A stretch of 56,688 bases of DNA from Burkholderiaceae bacterium (GTDB lineage: Bacteria > Pseudomonadota > Gammaproteobacteria > Burkholderiales > Burkholderiaceae_C), in assembly GCA_031253795.1 (NCBI GenBank), contig JAIRVR010000070.1, positions 1 through 56,688 of the forward strand. Direction: 5' to 3'. Within the stretch, counting starts at the first letter, position 1; every line of letters begins with the position of its first letter. Under the pieces are notes generated by a model. That model made no database searches. It saw only the letters and a list, made by a program, of their open reading frames with translations, and was not told the origin of the DNA. The position numbers and the translations under genes were made by a program. This document shows, one piece after another, positions 44,207 to 53,619 of the stretch.

Positions 44207-46024
44207 CTAGGCCTGCACCAGGCTGCGCTGGAGCACGGCCTGCAGCACCCGTGGGTCCACGGGCTTGCGCAACAGCAGATAGCCCTCTTCCTGGACCTGG
44301 TGCAGCAGCTCGGGCGCAGGCTCGGCGCCCATGAGAACGGTCACGGCCTGCGGCGCCTCGTCCAGCACGGCCTGCAGCAGTTCCAGGGCGCTGGCACCGC
44401 CGGGCAGTTGCAGGTCGCACAGCAGCAGATCCGGCCGCAGGCCATCGGCCAGCCAGGTGCGCGCCGTGACCGCGGAGCGCGCCTGCACCACCTGCAGGCC
44501 CCAGCCTTCGAGCAGGCCGGCCAGCGCACTGGCGGCCTGTGGGCTGCCATCGACCACCCAGCAGGCACCACGCAGCGCCAACGGGCCCGCCGCATCGGGC
44601 AAGGCCAGGGCAGGCGCCACGGGCGGCGGTGCCTGCACGCCCATCTGCGGTGGCAGCTGCAGCCAGAAGCAGGAGCCGCGCCCCGGCGTGGACAGCAGGC
44701 CGTGCCCCATGTCCATGCAGCGCGCCGCCGCCGCGACCACGGCCAGGCCCAGACCCTGGCCGGCGCTGCCGGGCTGCGCGGCCGCACCGGCAGCACGCTG
44801 GGGCGTGGCCCGGAAATGCGGGGCGAAGACATGGGGCCGGTCCTCGGCCGCAATGCCCTGGCCCGTGTCGCGCACCTCGATGCGCCAGCCCCCGCCACGC
44901 AGCCGTGCCGCCAGAAGCACGCCTCCGCTGCTCGTGTAGCGCAGCGCGTTGTGCAACAGGTTGAACACCATCTGGCGCAGCAAGACCTCATCGGCCATCA
45001 CCTGGCTGGACCGGCCACCGGCCACGCGCCAGCGCAGCGACAGGCCGCGCTGCTGCGCCTCGGGGGCGAACAGGCGCGCGGCATGCGCGAACAGGGCACG
45101 CAGGTCCACCACGTCGGGGCGCATATCCCATTGGCCACTTTCCAGCCGGGACAGATCGAGCAGGTCGTTGCACATGGTGCCCAGCGAGCGCGCGCACGAT
45201 TGCACTTCATCGAGCAGGCCACCCAGGGCATCGTCGGCATTGCGCTGGCGCGCGGTCTCCACCAGCAGGCCCAGGGCATGCAGGGGCTGGCGCAGGTCGT
45301 GGCTGGCCGCAGAAAGAAAGCGGCTCTTGGCTGCCAGCGCCTGCTCGGCCTGCTCCTTGGCCTGCCGGTAGCGCTCGGCCAGTTGCTGGCGGTCACGCTC
45401 CTGGGCCCACTGCTGCAGCATGAGCTGGCGGGCGCCCCAGGCATGGCGTGCAATCGTCGCGCCATACAGAAGCATCAGGGGCAGCAGATAGACGCCCTTG
45501 TGCGGGAAGTACCAGAGCACGGCCGCCAACATGGGCCCGAACAGCGCGGCAAAAAAGCACCAGAACATGGTGGCCGCGGGCGCCAGAAAGGTGGCGGCCG
45601 AGGCCACCACGCCACACAGCACCAGGTAGATGAAGAGCCGGAACTCATGGCCACCGCCCTGGGTCAGCGCAATGGACAGTGCCCACATGCCGCCGTTGAG
45701 CAAGGCCATGCGGGCCAGCATGCGCTCCCAATGGCCAAGAGCCTGCTCGCGCTGCACCGGCGAGGACACAGGCCCGGCCAGATCGGCACGCAGCTGGCGC
45801 CTCAGGCGCACAAAGCCCAGGGCCATGGCGGCCATGGCCAGCCACCACAGCATCAGGGGAATGGAGGCCGCGCCGGTTTCGCGGTGGTGCAGCCAGGCGA
45901 CGATGCCGGGAATGACCAGGGCCGCGGCTTCGGACGACCCGCGAGAGGCGATGGACAGCAGCAGGCGCTGGCGTTGCTGCTGGCCCAGCGCGTCGCCGGC
46001 CACGGACTCAGAACTGGTCGCCAT
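44207..46024 (-). CDS. Hybrid sensor histidine kinase with C-terminal receiver
   Basis: A 605-residue membrane kinase. Residues about 30-195 hold six hydrophobic segments in three pairs and no large periplasmic domain, so the signal is probably sensed in or at the membrane. A helical linker with 'AERYRQAKEQAEQALAAKSRF' leads to the HisKA box 'SAASHDLRQPLHALG' with His242. The ATPase domain has the N box 'MVFNLLHNALRYT', G1 'DTGQGIA' and G2 'GQGLGLAVV'. A final receiver (about 475-600) has Asp in 'PDLLLCDLQLPGG'. The probable partner is the convergent response regulator. The start at 46024 overlaps the ychJ gene's end by 17 bases; the GC-rich frame continues further upstream but matches nothing. 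Confidence 0.88.
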   Translation of the reverse strand: MATSSESVAGDALGQQQRQRLLLSIASRGSSEAAALVIPGIVAWLHHRETGAASIPLMLWWLAMAAMALGFVRLRRQLRADLAGPVSSPVQREQALGHWERMLARMALLNGGMWALSIALTQGGGHEFRLFIYLVLCGVVASAATFLAPAATMFWCFFAALFGPMLAAVLWYFPHKGVYLLPLMLLYGATIARHAWGARQLMLQQWAQERDRQQLAERYRQAKEQAEQALAAKSRFLSAASHDLRQPLHALGLLVETARQRNADDALGGLLDEVQSCARSLGTMCNDLLDLSRLESGQWDMRPDVVDLRALFAHAARLFAPEAQQRGLSLRWRVAGGRSSQVMADEVLLRQMVFNLLHNALRYTSSGGVLLAARLRGGGWRIEVRDTGQGIAAEDRPHVFAPHFRATPQRAAGAAAQPGSAGQGLGLAVVAAAARCMDMGHGLLSTPGRGSCFWLQLPPQMGVQAPPPVAPALALPDAAGPLALRGACWVVDGSPQAASALAGLLEGWGLQVVQARSAVTARTWLADGLRPDLLLCDLQLPGGASALELLQAVLDEAPQAVTVLMGAEPAPELLHQVQEEGYLLLRKPVDPRVLQAVLQRSLVQA

Positions 46025-46430
46025 CCACGTAGAACCAGCGCCCGTCCTCGCGCACGAAGCGGCTGCGCTCGTGCAGGCGCACGGCGCGGCCGGCCACACG
46101 GTAGCGCGCCACGAACTCCACCTCGGCCCGGTCCTCGCCCGTGGCACGGAAATCCTTGACGGTCAGGCCCAGCCATTTGGCGCCGGACTCGAAATCCAGG
46201 GCCGGCGGCCGATGGCTGGCATGCCATGTGGCCAGCAGATAGGGGGCGTCGTGCAGCACGAAGGCGCTGTAGCGCGAGCGCATCAGCGCTTCGGCATCGG
46301 GTGCCGGGTGGTCCTGGAAATGCGCCAGGCAAGGGCCACAGCAGGCACCGAAGGCCAGCGGACGGCGTCGGGCATCTTCGCGCCCGCAGGGACAGGGGTG
46401 CCGGGAATCGATGGGAGGGGAGGAATGCAT
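46008..46430 (-). CDS. ychJ: YchJ-family SEC-C motif protein
   Basis: A 140-residue protein of the YchJ (UPF0225) family. The N-terminal 'CPCGREDARRRPLAFGACCG' region is a zinc-binding SEC-C motif, and the rest, with 'EALMRSRYSAFVLHDAPYLLATWH' near residue 42 and 'VEFVARYRVAGRAVRLHERSRF', matches the conserved NTF2-like core of the family. Function is unknown; a single zinc-bearing fold suggests an RNA or protein-interaction role. An ATG at 46430 is preferred over a GTG three codons earlier. Its 3' end overlaps the start of the histidine kinase gene by 17 bases, so the two may be translated together. Confidence 0.9.
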   Translation of the reverse strand: MHSSPPIDSRHPCPCGREDARRRPLAFGACCGPCLAHFQDHPAPDAEALMRSRYSAFVLHDAPYLLATWHASHRPPALDFESGAKWLGLTVKDFRATGEDRAEVEFVARYRVAGRAVRLHERSRFVREDGRWFYVDGDQF

Positions 46431-46525
46431 GTCGGCCACGGCCGCCTTTGCGCGACCGGCTTCTTGATGGATGGCAGCCGGTTCATGATACTGGCGCGCA
46501 AGCCCTGGTCCTGTAAGGAGAGCCC

Positions 46526-47023
46526 ATGTTTTCTATGTCGGTCCCCTGGTGGGAGTTCGTACTGCGCGGTGTCGTCGTCTACCTGTTCCTGCTGATCTTC
46601 CTGCGCCTGACGGGCCGGCGCCAGACCGGCCAGTACGCGCCATTCGATCTGGTGCTGCTGCTCATCCTGTCCAACGCCGTGCAGAACTCCATGAATGCGG
46701 GCGACAACTCGCTGATCGGTGGCCTGGTCTCGGCCTCCACGCTGATCCTGTGCCACCTGCTGCTGTCGTGGCTGACCTTCCGGTTTGCGTGGCTGCAGCG
46801 GCTGGTCGATGGCCAGCCCCAGGCGCTGATCACCAATGGCCATCTGAACAAGGACCTGATGCGCAAGGAGCGGCTGACGCGCGACGACATCGAAGCCGCC
46901 CTGCGCGCCGGCGGCTGCCTTCACATGCGCGAGGTCGAACGTGCCACGCTGGAGACGGACGGCAGCATCACCATCGTCCTGCGCCGCCGCGACAGCGAGA
47001 ACGACGGCTATCCCCCCGTGTGA
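46526..47023 (+). CDS. DUF421 (YetF-like) membrane protein
   Basis: A 165-residue protein of the DUF421 family. Three transmembrane helices (about 9-28, 36-56, 62-84) with 'LRLTGRRQTGQYAPFDLVLLLILSNAVQNSM' in fragments, notably 'GQYAPFDLVLLLILSNAVQN', precede a small cytosolic domain with 'QALITNGHLNKDLMRKERLT' and 'LRAGGCLHMREVERATLETDG'. This matches YetF-type proteins, whose role is poorly known (possible stress-linked membrane function). A very good Shine-Dalgarno (TAAGGAGA) precedes the ATG. It is a single-gene unit between the divergent YchJ gene and the convergent hydrolase gene. Confidence 0.92.
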   Translation: MFSMSVPWWEFVLRGVVVYLFLLIFLRLTGRRQTGQYAPFDLVLLLILSNAVQNSMNAGDNSLIGGLVSASTLILCHLLLSWLTFRFAWLQRLVDGQPQALITNGHLNKDLMRKERLTRDDIEAALRAGGCLHMREVERATLETDGSITIVLRRRDSENDGYPPV

Positions 47024-47033
47024 CCCCGGGGGC

Positions 47034-47825
47034 TCAGCCCAGGCGCTCCAGAAAGCGCTCCATGGCCAGATTCACCGGTTCCGGATGGGTGAGGTTGGCC
47101 GCATGTCCGGCGCCCGGCACCTCCACCCATTGCGCATCGGGCAGGGCCTGGGCCATGGCCCGCGCGCGGTCGGGCGTGATGGCCACGTCCTGTGTGCCAT
47201 GGATGACCAGGCAGGGCACATGGATGTCGGCCAGGCGCGGACTGATGTCGTCGCGCAGCGCCAGCGCCTTGAAGCTCTGGCCCAGGTTGATGGGCGTGGC
47301 CTGCTTCCATTTGGCGCGCCAGGCGGCGGCGCCGCTCCAGCCCTGGCCCAGGACGATGTGCTCCACCGTGGCCGCCATGTCGTCGCTGAGGCCGTGCTCC
47401 ATCCAGGCCCGCAGCAGGGCCTCATGGTGGGGCATTTGCTCGGGATCTTCCAGCTGGGCCTGGGAATCGATCAGCACCAGGGCGCGCACACGCTCGGGAT
47501 GGATGAGCGCGCAGCGCAGCGACAGGTAACCGCCCTGGGACATGCCCACCAGCACGGCCTTGTCCACCTGCAGATGCGCGAGCAGGGCGGCCAGGTCGTC
47601 GGCCGAGTCGTAGTAGTCGAAGGGTGCGCAATGCGCGGGATCGGCCGTGCGTCCATGGCCACGCTCGTCCCAGCTGATGCAGCGAAAGCGATCCTGAAAA
47701 GCCCGGACCTGGGGGGCGAACATGGTCTGGTCCATGAGCAGGCCATGTGAAAACACCAGGGCCGGACCGCGGCCGCCCGTGTCTTCGTAGTACAGGTTCT
47801 GGCCGTTGACGGAAGCAAAGGGCAT
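47034..47825 (-). CDS. Alpha/beta-hydrolase fold protein
   Basis: A 263-residue alpha/beta hydrolase. The oxyanion-hole region is 'VFSHGLLMDQTMFAPQ' near residue 25; the nucleophile elbow 'VGMSQGGYLSLR' puts Ser near residue 95; the acid is probably the Asp in 'VIHGTQDVAITP' and the base His in 'PGAGHAANLTHPE'. Overall it resembles the 3-oxoadipate enol-lactonase/epoxide-hydrolase-like set, without a defining substrate motif. The start at 47825 has AGGAGAT upstream. It is the last gene of the minus-strand run that begins at liuR, separated from the acyl-CoA dehydrogenase by 142 bases and thus possibly not on the same transcript. Confidence 0.9.
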   Translation of the reverse strand: MPFASVNGQNLYYEDTGGRGPALVFSHGLLMDQTMFAPQVRAFQDRFRCISWDERGHGRTADPAHCAPFDYYDSADDLAALLAHLQVDKAVLVGMSQGGYLSLRCALIHPERVRALVLIDSQAQLEDPEQMPHHEALLRAWMEHGLSDDMAATVEHIVLGQGWSGAAAWRAKWKQATPINLGQSFKALALRDDISPRLADIHVPCLVIHGTQDVAITPDRARAMAQALPDAQWVEVPGAGHAANLTHPEPVNLAMERFLERLG

Positions 47826-47967
47826 GTCGGGATCTCCTGCGAAGGTGGTCACAAACCTGCCGGAACCCGCTGCCCGCCTCTCCCGGACAGCGATCCGGCC
47901 ATGCACCATGCTAAGCCCTGGCCGTGACCGGGCCATCCGGCCCGACCCGCAGCGTGGGGGATTGGCC

Positions 47968-49098
47968 TCAGGCCAGTGCGCGCTGGATCAGGATCTTCTG
48001 CACATCGCTCGTGCCCTCGTAGATCTGGCACACGCGCACATCGCGGTAGATGCGCTCGACCGGAAAGTCGCTGACCACGCCATAGCCACCCAGGGTCTGG
48101 ATGGCCGCACTGCACACGCGCTCGGCCATTTCACTGGCAAACAGCTTGGCCATGGCCGCTTCCTTGAGGCAGGGCAGGCCCGCGTCGCGCAGGCTGGCCG
48201 CATGCCAGATGAGCTGGCGCGCGGCCTCGATCTGGGTGGCACAGTCGGCCAGGCGAAAGCCCACGGCCTGGTGGTTGAAAATGGGCTGGCCAAAGCTCTC
48301 GCGCTCCTTGGCGTACTGCAAGGCGCACTCAAAGGCAGCACGCGCCATGCCCACGCTTTGCGCGGCGATGCCGATGCGCCCTCCCTCCAGGGCCGACAGG
48401 GCAATTCTGTAGCCCTCGCCTTCTGCGCCAATCAGGTTGCCGGCGGGAATGCGGCAGGCCTCGAACTGGATCTGCGCCGTGTCCGAGCTGTGCTGGCCCA
48501 GCTTGTCCTCCAGGCGCAGCACCTGGTAGCCGGGCGCAGAGGTGGGCACGATGAAGGCGCTCATGCCCTTTTTTCCGGCCGCCTTGTCGGTGACGGCAAT
48601 GACAATAGCCACGTCGCCGTTCTTGCCGCTGGTGATGAATTGCTTGACGCCGTTGATCACGTAATCGCCGCCATCGCGCGTGGCCGTGGTGCGCAGGGCC
48701 GAGGCATCCGAACCCACATGGGGTTCGGTCAGGCAGAAGGCGCCCAGCATGTCGCCCCGCGCCAGCGGCGCCAGCCACTGCTGCTTTTGCGCTTCGCTGC
48801 CATAGCGCATGAGGATGGCGTTGACGGGGCAGTTCGTGACGCTGATCACCGTGCTGGTGCCGCCATCTCCGGCCGCGATCTCCTCCAGCACCAGGGCCAG
48901 GCTCAGGTAGTCGAGCCCCGCACCGCCATAGGCTTCCGGCACGCAGATGCCATAGGCCCCCAGGGCCGCCAGGCCCTGGTGCACGTTCTTGGGAAAATGG
49001 TGTTCACGGTCCCAGCGCGCGGCATGGGGCGTGATTTCGGCGCGCACGAAATCGCGCACCGCATCACGGATCATTTCCTGGTCTGCATTGAGCAGCAT
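47968..49098 (-). CDS. Acyl-CoA dehydrogenase (short-chain type)
   Basis: A 376-residue FAD acyl-CoA dehydrogenase. Visible are '[18 protein letters not shown]' (flavin contacts) near residue 123, '[13 protein letters not shown]' near 158, '[17 protein letters not shown]' near 268 and '[20 protein letters not shown]' at the C-terminus, where Glu is the usual catalytic base position of short- and medium-chain enzymes. This differs from the isovaleryl-CoA dehydrogenase at 54336, which has its base elsewhere, so the two enzymes act on different substrates, here perhaps butyryl- or 2-methyl-branched acyl-CoA. The start at 49098 has AGGAGACAGAGAC upstream. It lies 38 bases from the SDR gene, in a run of lipid/leucine-type genes. 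Confidence 0.93.
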   Translation of the reverse strand: MLLNADQEMIRDAVRDFVRAEITPHAARWDREHHFPKNVHQGLAALGAYGICVPEAYGGAGLDYLSLALVLEEIAAGDGGTSTVISVTNCPVNAILMRYGSEAQKQQWLAPLARGDMLGAFCLTEPHVGSDASALRTTATRDGGDYVINGVKQFITSGKNGDVAIVIAVTDKAAGKKGMSAFIVPTSAPGYQVLRLEDKLGQHSSDTAQIQFEACRIPAGNLIGAEGEGYRIALSALEGGRIGIAAQSVGMARAAFECALQYAKERESFGQPIFNHQAVGFRLADCATQIEAARQLIWHAASLRDAGLPCLKEAAMAKLFASEMAERVCSAAIQTLGGYGVVSDFPVERIYRDVRVCQIYEGTSDVQKILIQRALA

Positions 49099-49136
49099 GT
49101 CTCTGTCTCCTGTCTTTGTGTCTTTTCTGTCGTGGC

Positions 49137-49799
49137 CTACCAGGCGATGCGCCGTCCGTCGTGGCGCAGCATGCGGCCGCGGTCGGCTGGCGTGACGCCC
49201 GCCAGCGTCCTCACCAGGCCCTGGACGCTTTCGTCGATGGTGAAGGTGGCACCTGCGCCGCCCATGTCGGTCTGCACCCAGCCCGGGTCCAGTGCCACCA
49301 GGGTGGCTGCGGGCCACTGCGGCTGGGCGCTGGCGACCACCATGTTCAGCGCGGCCTTGCTGACGCGGTAGAGCCAGGCATCGGACCCGGCCTCGGCCAG
49401 CAGGGACATCTCGCTGGAGAACAGGCCGAAGACCCCGCCAGCGGCCTCGACCAGCGGTGCCACCTGGGGCAGCACCTGCATGGCGCCCATCACATTGCTG
49501 TGCATGATGCGATCGAACTGCTCGCGCGTGGGCGGCGTGCTGGCGCCCTGGGGGTCCCACTGGCCAGCCACGTACAGCGCCAGTTCTATTCTTTCGCCGT
49601 CGAGCTGCCAGGCCAGGCCGCTGACGCTTGCGGGGTCGGCGAAATCGACCTGCAGCACCTCGGCACCCACGGCCTGCAGTCGCGCGCTGTCGGCCGCGCT
49701 GCGCACCGTGGCCACCACGCGGCGGCCCTGTTGCGCGTAGGCCTGGGCCAGTGCAAAGCCCAGCCCGCGCGAAGCGCCCATTACCAGTGTCAATGCCAT
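49137..49799 (-). CDS. Short-chain dehydrogenase/reductase (SDR)
   Basis: A 220-residue SDR. The nucleotide motif 'VMGASRGLGFALAQAYA' is at residues 6-22, 'LYVAGQW' stands at the usual NNAG position, the catalytic Ser is in 'GLFSSEMS', and Tyr/Lys are in 'YRVSKAALNM' near 146. The C-terminal 'DPGWVQTDMGG' is typical of C-factor or sniffer-like SDRs. The substrate is unknown. It lies between a PPOX-type flavoprotein and an acyl-CoA dehydrogenase with small gaps, and may be part of the same operon. The ATG at 49799 (MALTLVMGASRG) fits the family N-terminus. Confidence 0.9.
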   Translation of the reverse strand: MALTLVMGASRGLGFALAQAYAQQGRRVVATVRSAADSARLQAVGAEVLQVDFADPASVSGLAWQLDGERIELALYVAGQWDPQGASTPPTREQFDRIMHSNVMGAMQVLPQVAPLVEAAGGVFGLFSSEMSLLAEAGSDAWLYRVSKAALNMVVASAQPQWPAATLVALDPGWVQTDMGGAGATFTIDESVQGLVRTLAGVTPADRGRMLRHDGRRIAW

Positions 49800-49825
49800 G
49801 GCATGCCTTTCCGGGTATCTGGCGA

Positions 49826-50449
49826 TCAGCGGCCCTGCTCGGCCGCGATCTGTTGTTCGTAACGTTCGACCATGGCTTCCTGCGCTTCGGAGGGTGCCGG
49901 CAGGCCGATCTGCTGGTGGATCATCTGGTTGAACGAAGGCATGACGTTGCGCGGCACCTGGGCATCGGGCTTCCACAGGCGGGCCCGCATCAAGGCCTTG
50001 GGGCAGTGCAGATAGGCCTCGCGCACCTCGACTTCGATGACGGTGCGTGGCCGCAGGCCTGCGCTGGCGAACAAGGCCGTGTAATGGGCCTCGTCACGCA
50101 GCCTGGCCACTCCGTTGACGCGCAGCGTTTCGTCGAAACCGGGAACCATGAAGAGCAGGCCTATGCGCGGATCGGCGACCAGGTTGCTCAGGGTGTCCAG
50201 ACGGTTGTTGCCACTGGCGTCCGGAATGAGCAGGGTCTGGTGGTCGGGCGCCTTGACGAAGCCCGGCTTGCCGCCGCGCGGCGATGCATCCATCAGCGAG
50301 CCCGCGCCTCCGCCCGTGGCCATGACGCACAGCGGCGACAGCGCTATGAAGCGCAGGCAATGCCGGTCCAGGTCCACCTGCTGCTTGAGCAAGGCCTTCT
50401 CGGCCGGCATTGCATAGAGGCTGCGCAACTGTTCTTCACTGGTGATCAT
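49826..50449 (-). CDS. Pyridoxamine 5'-phosphate oxidase-like FMN-binding protein
   Basis: A 207-residue split-barrel flavoprotein of the PPOX superfamily. 'SPLCVMATGGGAGSLMDASPRGGKPGFV' in parts, notably 'DASPRGGKPGFV' near residue 54, and 'LLIPDASGNNRLDTLSNLVADPRIGLLF' with 'GNNRLDTLSNL' near 80, are typical of the MSMEG_1061-like FMN-dependent oxidoreductase group, which differ from true PdxH. It may reduce a small quinone-like or F420-independent substrate; no function is established. It is 26 bases from the SDR and 66 bases from the thiolase gene, in the same direction. Confidence 0.88.
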   Translation of the reverse strand: MITSEEQLRSLYAMPAEKALLKQQVDLDRHCLRFIALSPLCVMATGGGAGSLMDASPRGGKPGFVKAPDHQTLLIPDASGNNRLDTLSNLVADPRIGLLFMVPGFDETLRVNGVARLRDEAHYTALFASAGLRPRTVIEVEVREAYLHCPKALMRARLWKPDAQVPRNVMPSFNQMIHQQIGLPAPSEAQEAMVERYEQQIAAEQGR

Positions 50450-50515
50450 GATCGGGATGGCGAATGGGACAAGCAGGAAGGGCCGGACTTCGATGCCGTC
50501 CGGCCCGCCCCTAGC

Positions 50516-51697
50516 TTAGACCAGTTCTATGGCCATGGCCGTGCCTTCGCCGCCACCTATGCACAGCGTGGCCAGGCCGCGCTTGCCGCCGCGTGCCTGC
50601 AGCGCGTGCAGCAGGGTGACCAGGATGCGCGCGCCGCTGGCACCGATGGGGTGGCCCAGCGCGCAGGCTCCGCCGTTGACATTGACCTTGTCGTGCGGCA
50701 CCTTCAGCTCGGCCATCAGTGCCATGGGTACGACGGCAAAGGCTTCATTGACTTCCCACAGGTCCACGTCCGCCGCCGTCCAGCCGGCCTTCTTCAAGGC
50801 CTTTTGCGTGGCGCCCACGGGGGCCGTGGTGAACCATTCGGGCGCCTGGGCATGCGTGGCATGGGCCACGATGCGGGCCAGCGGCTTGCAGCCCAGCTCC
50901 CTGGCCGTGGATTCGCGCATCAGCACCAGGGCCGCGGCGCCGTCGTTGATGCTGGAGCTCGACGCCGCCGTGATCGTGCCATCCTTCTTGAAGGCAGGCT
51001 TGAGGCTGGTGATCTTGTCGAGCTTGGCCTTGGCCGGGCCTTCGTCGATGCTGACCGTGACATCGCCCTTGCGCGTGGACACGGTGACGGGCGTGATCTC
51101 GGCCGCGAAGGCACCGCTTTGCGTGGCGGCCTGGGCACGCTTGACGCTCTCGATGGCATAGGCGTCCTGCTGCTCGCGCGTGAATTCATACTTGGCAGCG
51201 CAGTCCTCTCCGAAAGTGCCCATGGAGCGGCCCGGCTCATAGGCATCCTCCAGGCCGTCGAGCATCATGTGGTCGAAGATGCGGTCATGGCCCATGCGGT
51301 AGCCGCCACGGCCCTTCTTGAGCAGGTAGGGCGCATTGGTCATGCTTTCCATGCCGCCGGCCACCATCACGTCGCGGCTGCCGGCCACGAGCTGGTCATG
51401 GGCCAGGAGGGTGGCCTCCATGCCGGCGCCACACATCTTGGACAGGGTGACGGCGCCGGTGCTGCGAGGCAGGCCGCCCTTGAAGCCGGCCTGGCGCGCA
51501 GGCGCCTGGCCCTGTCCGGCCATCAGGCAGTTGCCGAACAGTACCTCGTCCACCTTATCGGGCGCGATGCCGGCACGTTCCACAGCCGCACGGATGGCGG
51601 CACCGCCCAGGTCATGGGCTGCGAGATCGGCGAAGTCGCCCTGGAAGCCCCCCATGGGGGTACGGGCCGCGCCGACGATGACGATGGGGTCTTGCAT
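50516..51697 (-). CDS. Acetyl-CoA C-acetyltransferase (thiolase)
   Basis: A 393-residue thiolase II. The acyl-binding Cys89 is in 'LSKMCGAGME', the active-site His lies in 'NGGACALGHPIGASGAR' near 340 and the second Cys in 'LATLCIGGGEGTAMAIE' near 379. 'WEVNEAFAVV' is also conserved. The enzyme interconverts two acetyl-CoA and acetoacetyl-CoA, or cleaves other 3-oxoacyl-CoAs; with the leucine genes nearby, cleavage of acetoacetyl-CoA to acetyl-CoA is the most likely use. The ATG at 51697 has AAGGAGAT upstream; a reading from 51733 is longer by 12 residues and less likely. A short repeat (copy D) lies between it and aceK. Confidence 0.94.
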   Translation of the reverse strand: MQDPIVIVGAARTPMGGFQGDFADLAAHDLGGAAIRAAVERAGIAPDKVDEVLFGNCLMAGQGQAPARQAGFKGGLPRSTGAVTLSKMCGAGMEATLLAHDQLVAGSRDVMVAGGMESMTNAPYLLKKGRGGYRMGHDRIFDHMMLDGLEDAYEPGRSMGTFGEDCAAKYEFTREQQDAYAIESVKRAQAATQSGAFAAEITPVTVSTRKGDVTVSIDEGPAKAKLDKITSLKPAFKKDGTITAASSSSINDGAAALVLMRESTARELGCKPLARIVAHATHAQAPEWFTTAPVGATQKALKKAGWTAADVDLWEVNEAFAVVPMALMAELKVPHDKVNVNGGACALGHPIGASGARILVTLLHALQARGGKRGLATLCIGGGEGTAMAIELV

Positions 51698-51759
51698 TGC
51701 TCTATCTCCTTGATGTGTCGTGGTGATGGACAAGATGGGCTTTCAATCCGAAGGGGTCA

Positions 51760-51797
51760 TCCCCTCCCGGGGGACGGCGCGAAGCGGCTCAGGGGGG
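51760..51797 (-). repeat. Dispersed 3'-end repeat, short copy D
   Basis: On the minus strand: CCCCCCTGAGCCGCTTCGCG then CCGTCCCCCGGGAGGGGATG. It begins three bases after the aceK stop codon, again in gene orientation. The downstream blocks present in copies A-C (CGCTGCGGGGCGGC, GCCGGTTTC) are missing, so this is a truncated copy. Confidence 0.7.
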
Positions 51798-51800
51798 ACG

Positions 51801-53585
51801 TCATCCAAGCCACCGGCTGCGCTCATAGGGAAAGACGTCATGCACATGGCCTTCCCGGATGCGCTGCTGGTGCGACTGCCAGAAGGCGGGATCGAGCAGG
51901 TCGGCGTGGTGGCGCATGAAGACCTCGCGCACGACCGGATGACCCAGCAGAAAGGGGGCGAAGGTTTCCGGGAACACGTCGCGCGGTCCCACCGGATACC
52001 AGACCTCGCCACTGAGCTCGTCCTCCTCGTTGCGCGGCGCGGGCACCTGGCGGAAATGGCAGTCCGTCAGGTATTCGATTTCGTCGTAGTCGTAGAACAC
52101 GACCTTGCCGCCGCGCGTGATGCCGAAGTTTTTCCACAGCATGTCACCCGGGAAGATGTTGGCAGCCACCAGGTCCTTGATGGCATTGCCATATTCGAGC
52201 ACGGCGTTTTCCAGTGCCTGGCGCGGTGCGGCCAGGTCCAGGCCCGCGTCGAAGCATTCCTGCAGCAGGATGTTGAGCGGCACCATGCGACGCTCTATGT
52301 ACAGATGGGAGATGATGACCTCCTGGCGGCCATCGCCGTCGCGGTCGCTGATCTCGACCTGGCTGGGCGCGTGAGCGAGGATCTCGGCAATCAGCGCATC
52401 GGAAAAGCGCTCGCGCGGAAAGGCCACCAGGCTGTACTCCAGCGTATCGGCCATCCGCCCGACGCGGTCGTGGCGCTTGACCAGACGGTACTTGGCCTTG
52501 ACCTGCTCGCGCGTGATCTCCTTGGGCGCGGCGAAGCGGTCCTTGATGAGCTTGAACACATAGGGAAAGCTGGGCAGGTCGAAGACCAGCATGACCATGC
52601 CCTTGATGCCCGGTGCGATGCGGAACTGGTCGCGCGAATGGCGCAGATGGTGGAGGAAGTCGCGATAGAACAGCGTCTTGCCCTGCTTGGCCAGGCCGAG
52701 GGCGTTGTACAGCTCGGCGCGCGGCTTGCGCGGCATCAGGCTGCGCAGGAACTGGACATAGGCGCTGGGCACATCCGTGTCCACCATGAAGTAGGCGCGC
52801 GCAAAGCTGAACAGCCCGTGCAGGTCCTTCTCGCCGAACAGTGCCGCATGAAGCACCAGCCGTCCGTTGTCGCCGTGCAGGATGGGCACGGCCCAGGACA
52901 GCTCGGCAAAGCCGTTGATGATCTTGCCGACGATGTACGCGCCCTTGTTGCGGAAAAACAGGCTGGACAGCACCTGGATCTGGAAGTTGGCATACAGGCG
53001 CATGGCCTGCAGCTGGGGTTCCAGCCGGTCCACCAGGCGCGCGATGTCGCGCTCCAGATCGTCGAAGGGGCATTGCAGCGCGAACTGCTCCACAACGTCG
53101 CGCAGCGTCTGCGGCAGGGTCTCGCGCGTGGGATAGAAGGCCAGATAGGCCGGGCGCGCCGCGGGGTCCTGGTTCTCGATGTACTCCGTGCTGACCGCCG
53201 GCCGCACGAAGATGAAGTCGTTGTGGAAATGCGTGCGGTGCAGGATCTTGGTGGTGACCGAGTTGAAGAAGGTCTCGGCCAGCTCGGGCTGCAAATGGTT
53301 GACCATGAGCCCGATGTAATGGCGCTTGACCTGCTGCCACAGGGCCATGGGCTGGGCGCCGGCGGAAAACTCCTTTTCCAGCCGGCGCACGCATTCGCGC
53401 ACCCGCAGGTCGTAGAACTCGATGCGTTCACGCTGGGCTCGCTGCTGGCCCAGCCAGTCGGCCGTCTCGAAGCGGTGCTTGGCCCGCGCGGATTCGGCAC
53501 GGAACAGGCGGTAATGGCGGTTGAAGCCATCCATCATCGCCCGTGCGATATCGTGGGCCAGCAGGGTGTCGGTCGCCACGGTCAT
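51801..53585 (-). CDS. aceK: Isocitrate dehydrogenase kinase/phosphatase
   Basis: A 594-residue AceK, close to the E. coli 578 residues. The regulatory N-domain (about 1-310) has '[19 protein letters not shown]' near residue 119. The kinase/phosphatase domain carries '[20 protein letters not shown]' near 320 (ATP loop), '[20 protein letters not shown]' near 374, and '[20 protein letters not shown]' near 490, where the DYDE acids bind metal. AceK phosphorylates isocitrate dehydrogenase to divert carbon into the glyoxylate shunt and reverses this when flux must return. aceA and aceB are not in the window. It sits between carbonic anhydrase (34 bases) and the thiolase, in the operon-like run headed by liuR. 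The ATG at 53585 ([12 protein letters not shown]) is supported by family alignment. Confidence 0.95.
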   Translation of the reverse strand: MTVATDTLLAHDIARAMMDGFNRHYRLFRAESARAKHRFETADWLGQQRAQRERIEFYDLRVRECVRRLEKEFSAGAQPMALWQQVKRHYIGLMVNHLQPELAETFFNSVTTKILHRTHFHNDFIFVRPAVSTEYIENQDPAARPAYLAFYPTRETLPQTLRDVVEQFALQCPFDDLERDIARLVDRLEPQLQAMRLYANFQIQVLSSLFFRNKGAYIVGKIINGFAELSWAVPILHGDNGRLVLHAALFGEKDLHGLFSFARAYFMVDTDVPSAYVQFLRSLMPRKPRAELYNALGLAKQGKTLFYRDFLHHLRHSRDQFRIAPGIKGMVMLVFDLPSFPYVFKLIKDRFAAPKEITREQVKAKYRLVKRHDRVGRMADTLEYSLVAFPRERFSDALIAEILAHAPSQVEISDRDGDGRQEVIISHLYIERRMVPLNILLQECFDAGLDLAAPRQALENAVLEYGNAIKDLVAANIFPGDMLWKNFGITRGGKVVFYDYDEIEYLTDCHFRQVPAPRNEEDELSGEVWYPVGPRDVFPETFAPFLLGHPVVREVFMRHHADLLDPAFWQSHQQRIREGHVHDVFPYERSRWLG

Positions 53586-53619
53586 GGTCCGCTCCGATTC
53601 GCCCTCTGGCCCCTGCCGC

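Noticed and set aside
49628-51919. A 763-codon plus-strand frame opposite the SDR, PPOX and thiolase genes
   Set aside because: It is antisense to three conserved genes and has no motif or ribosome site.
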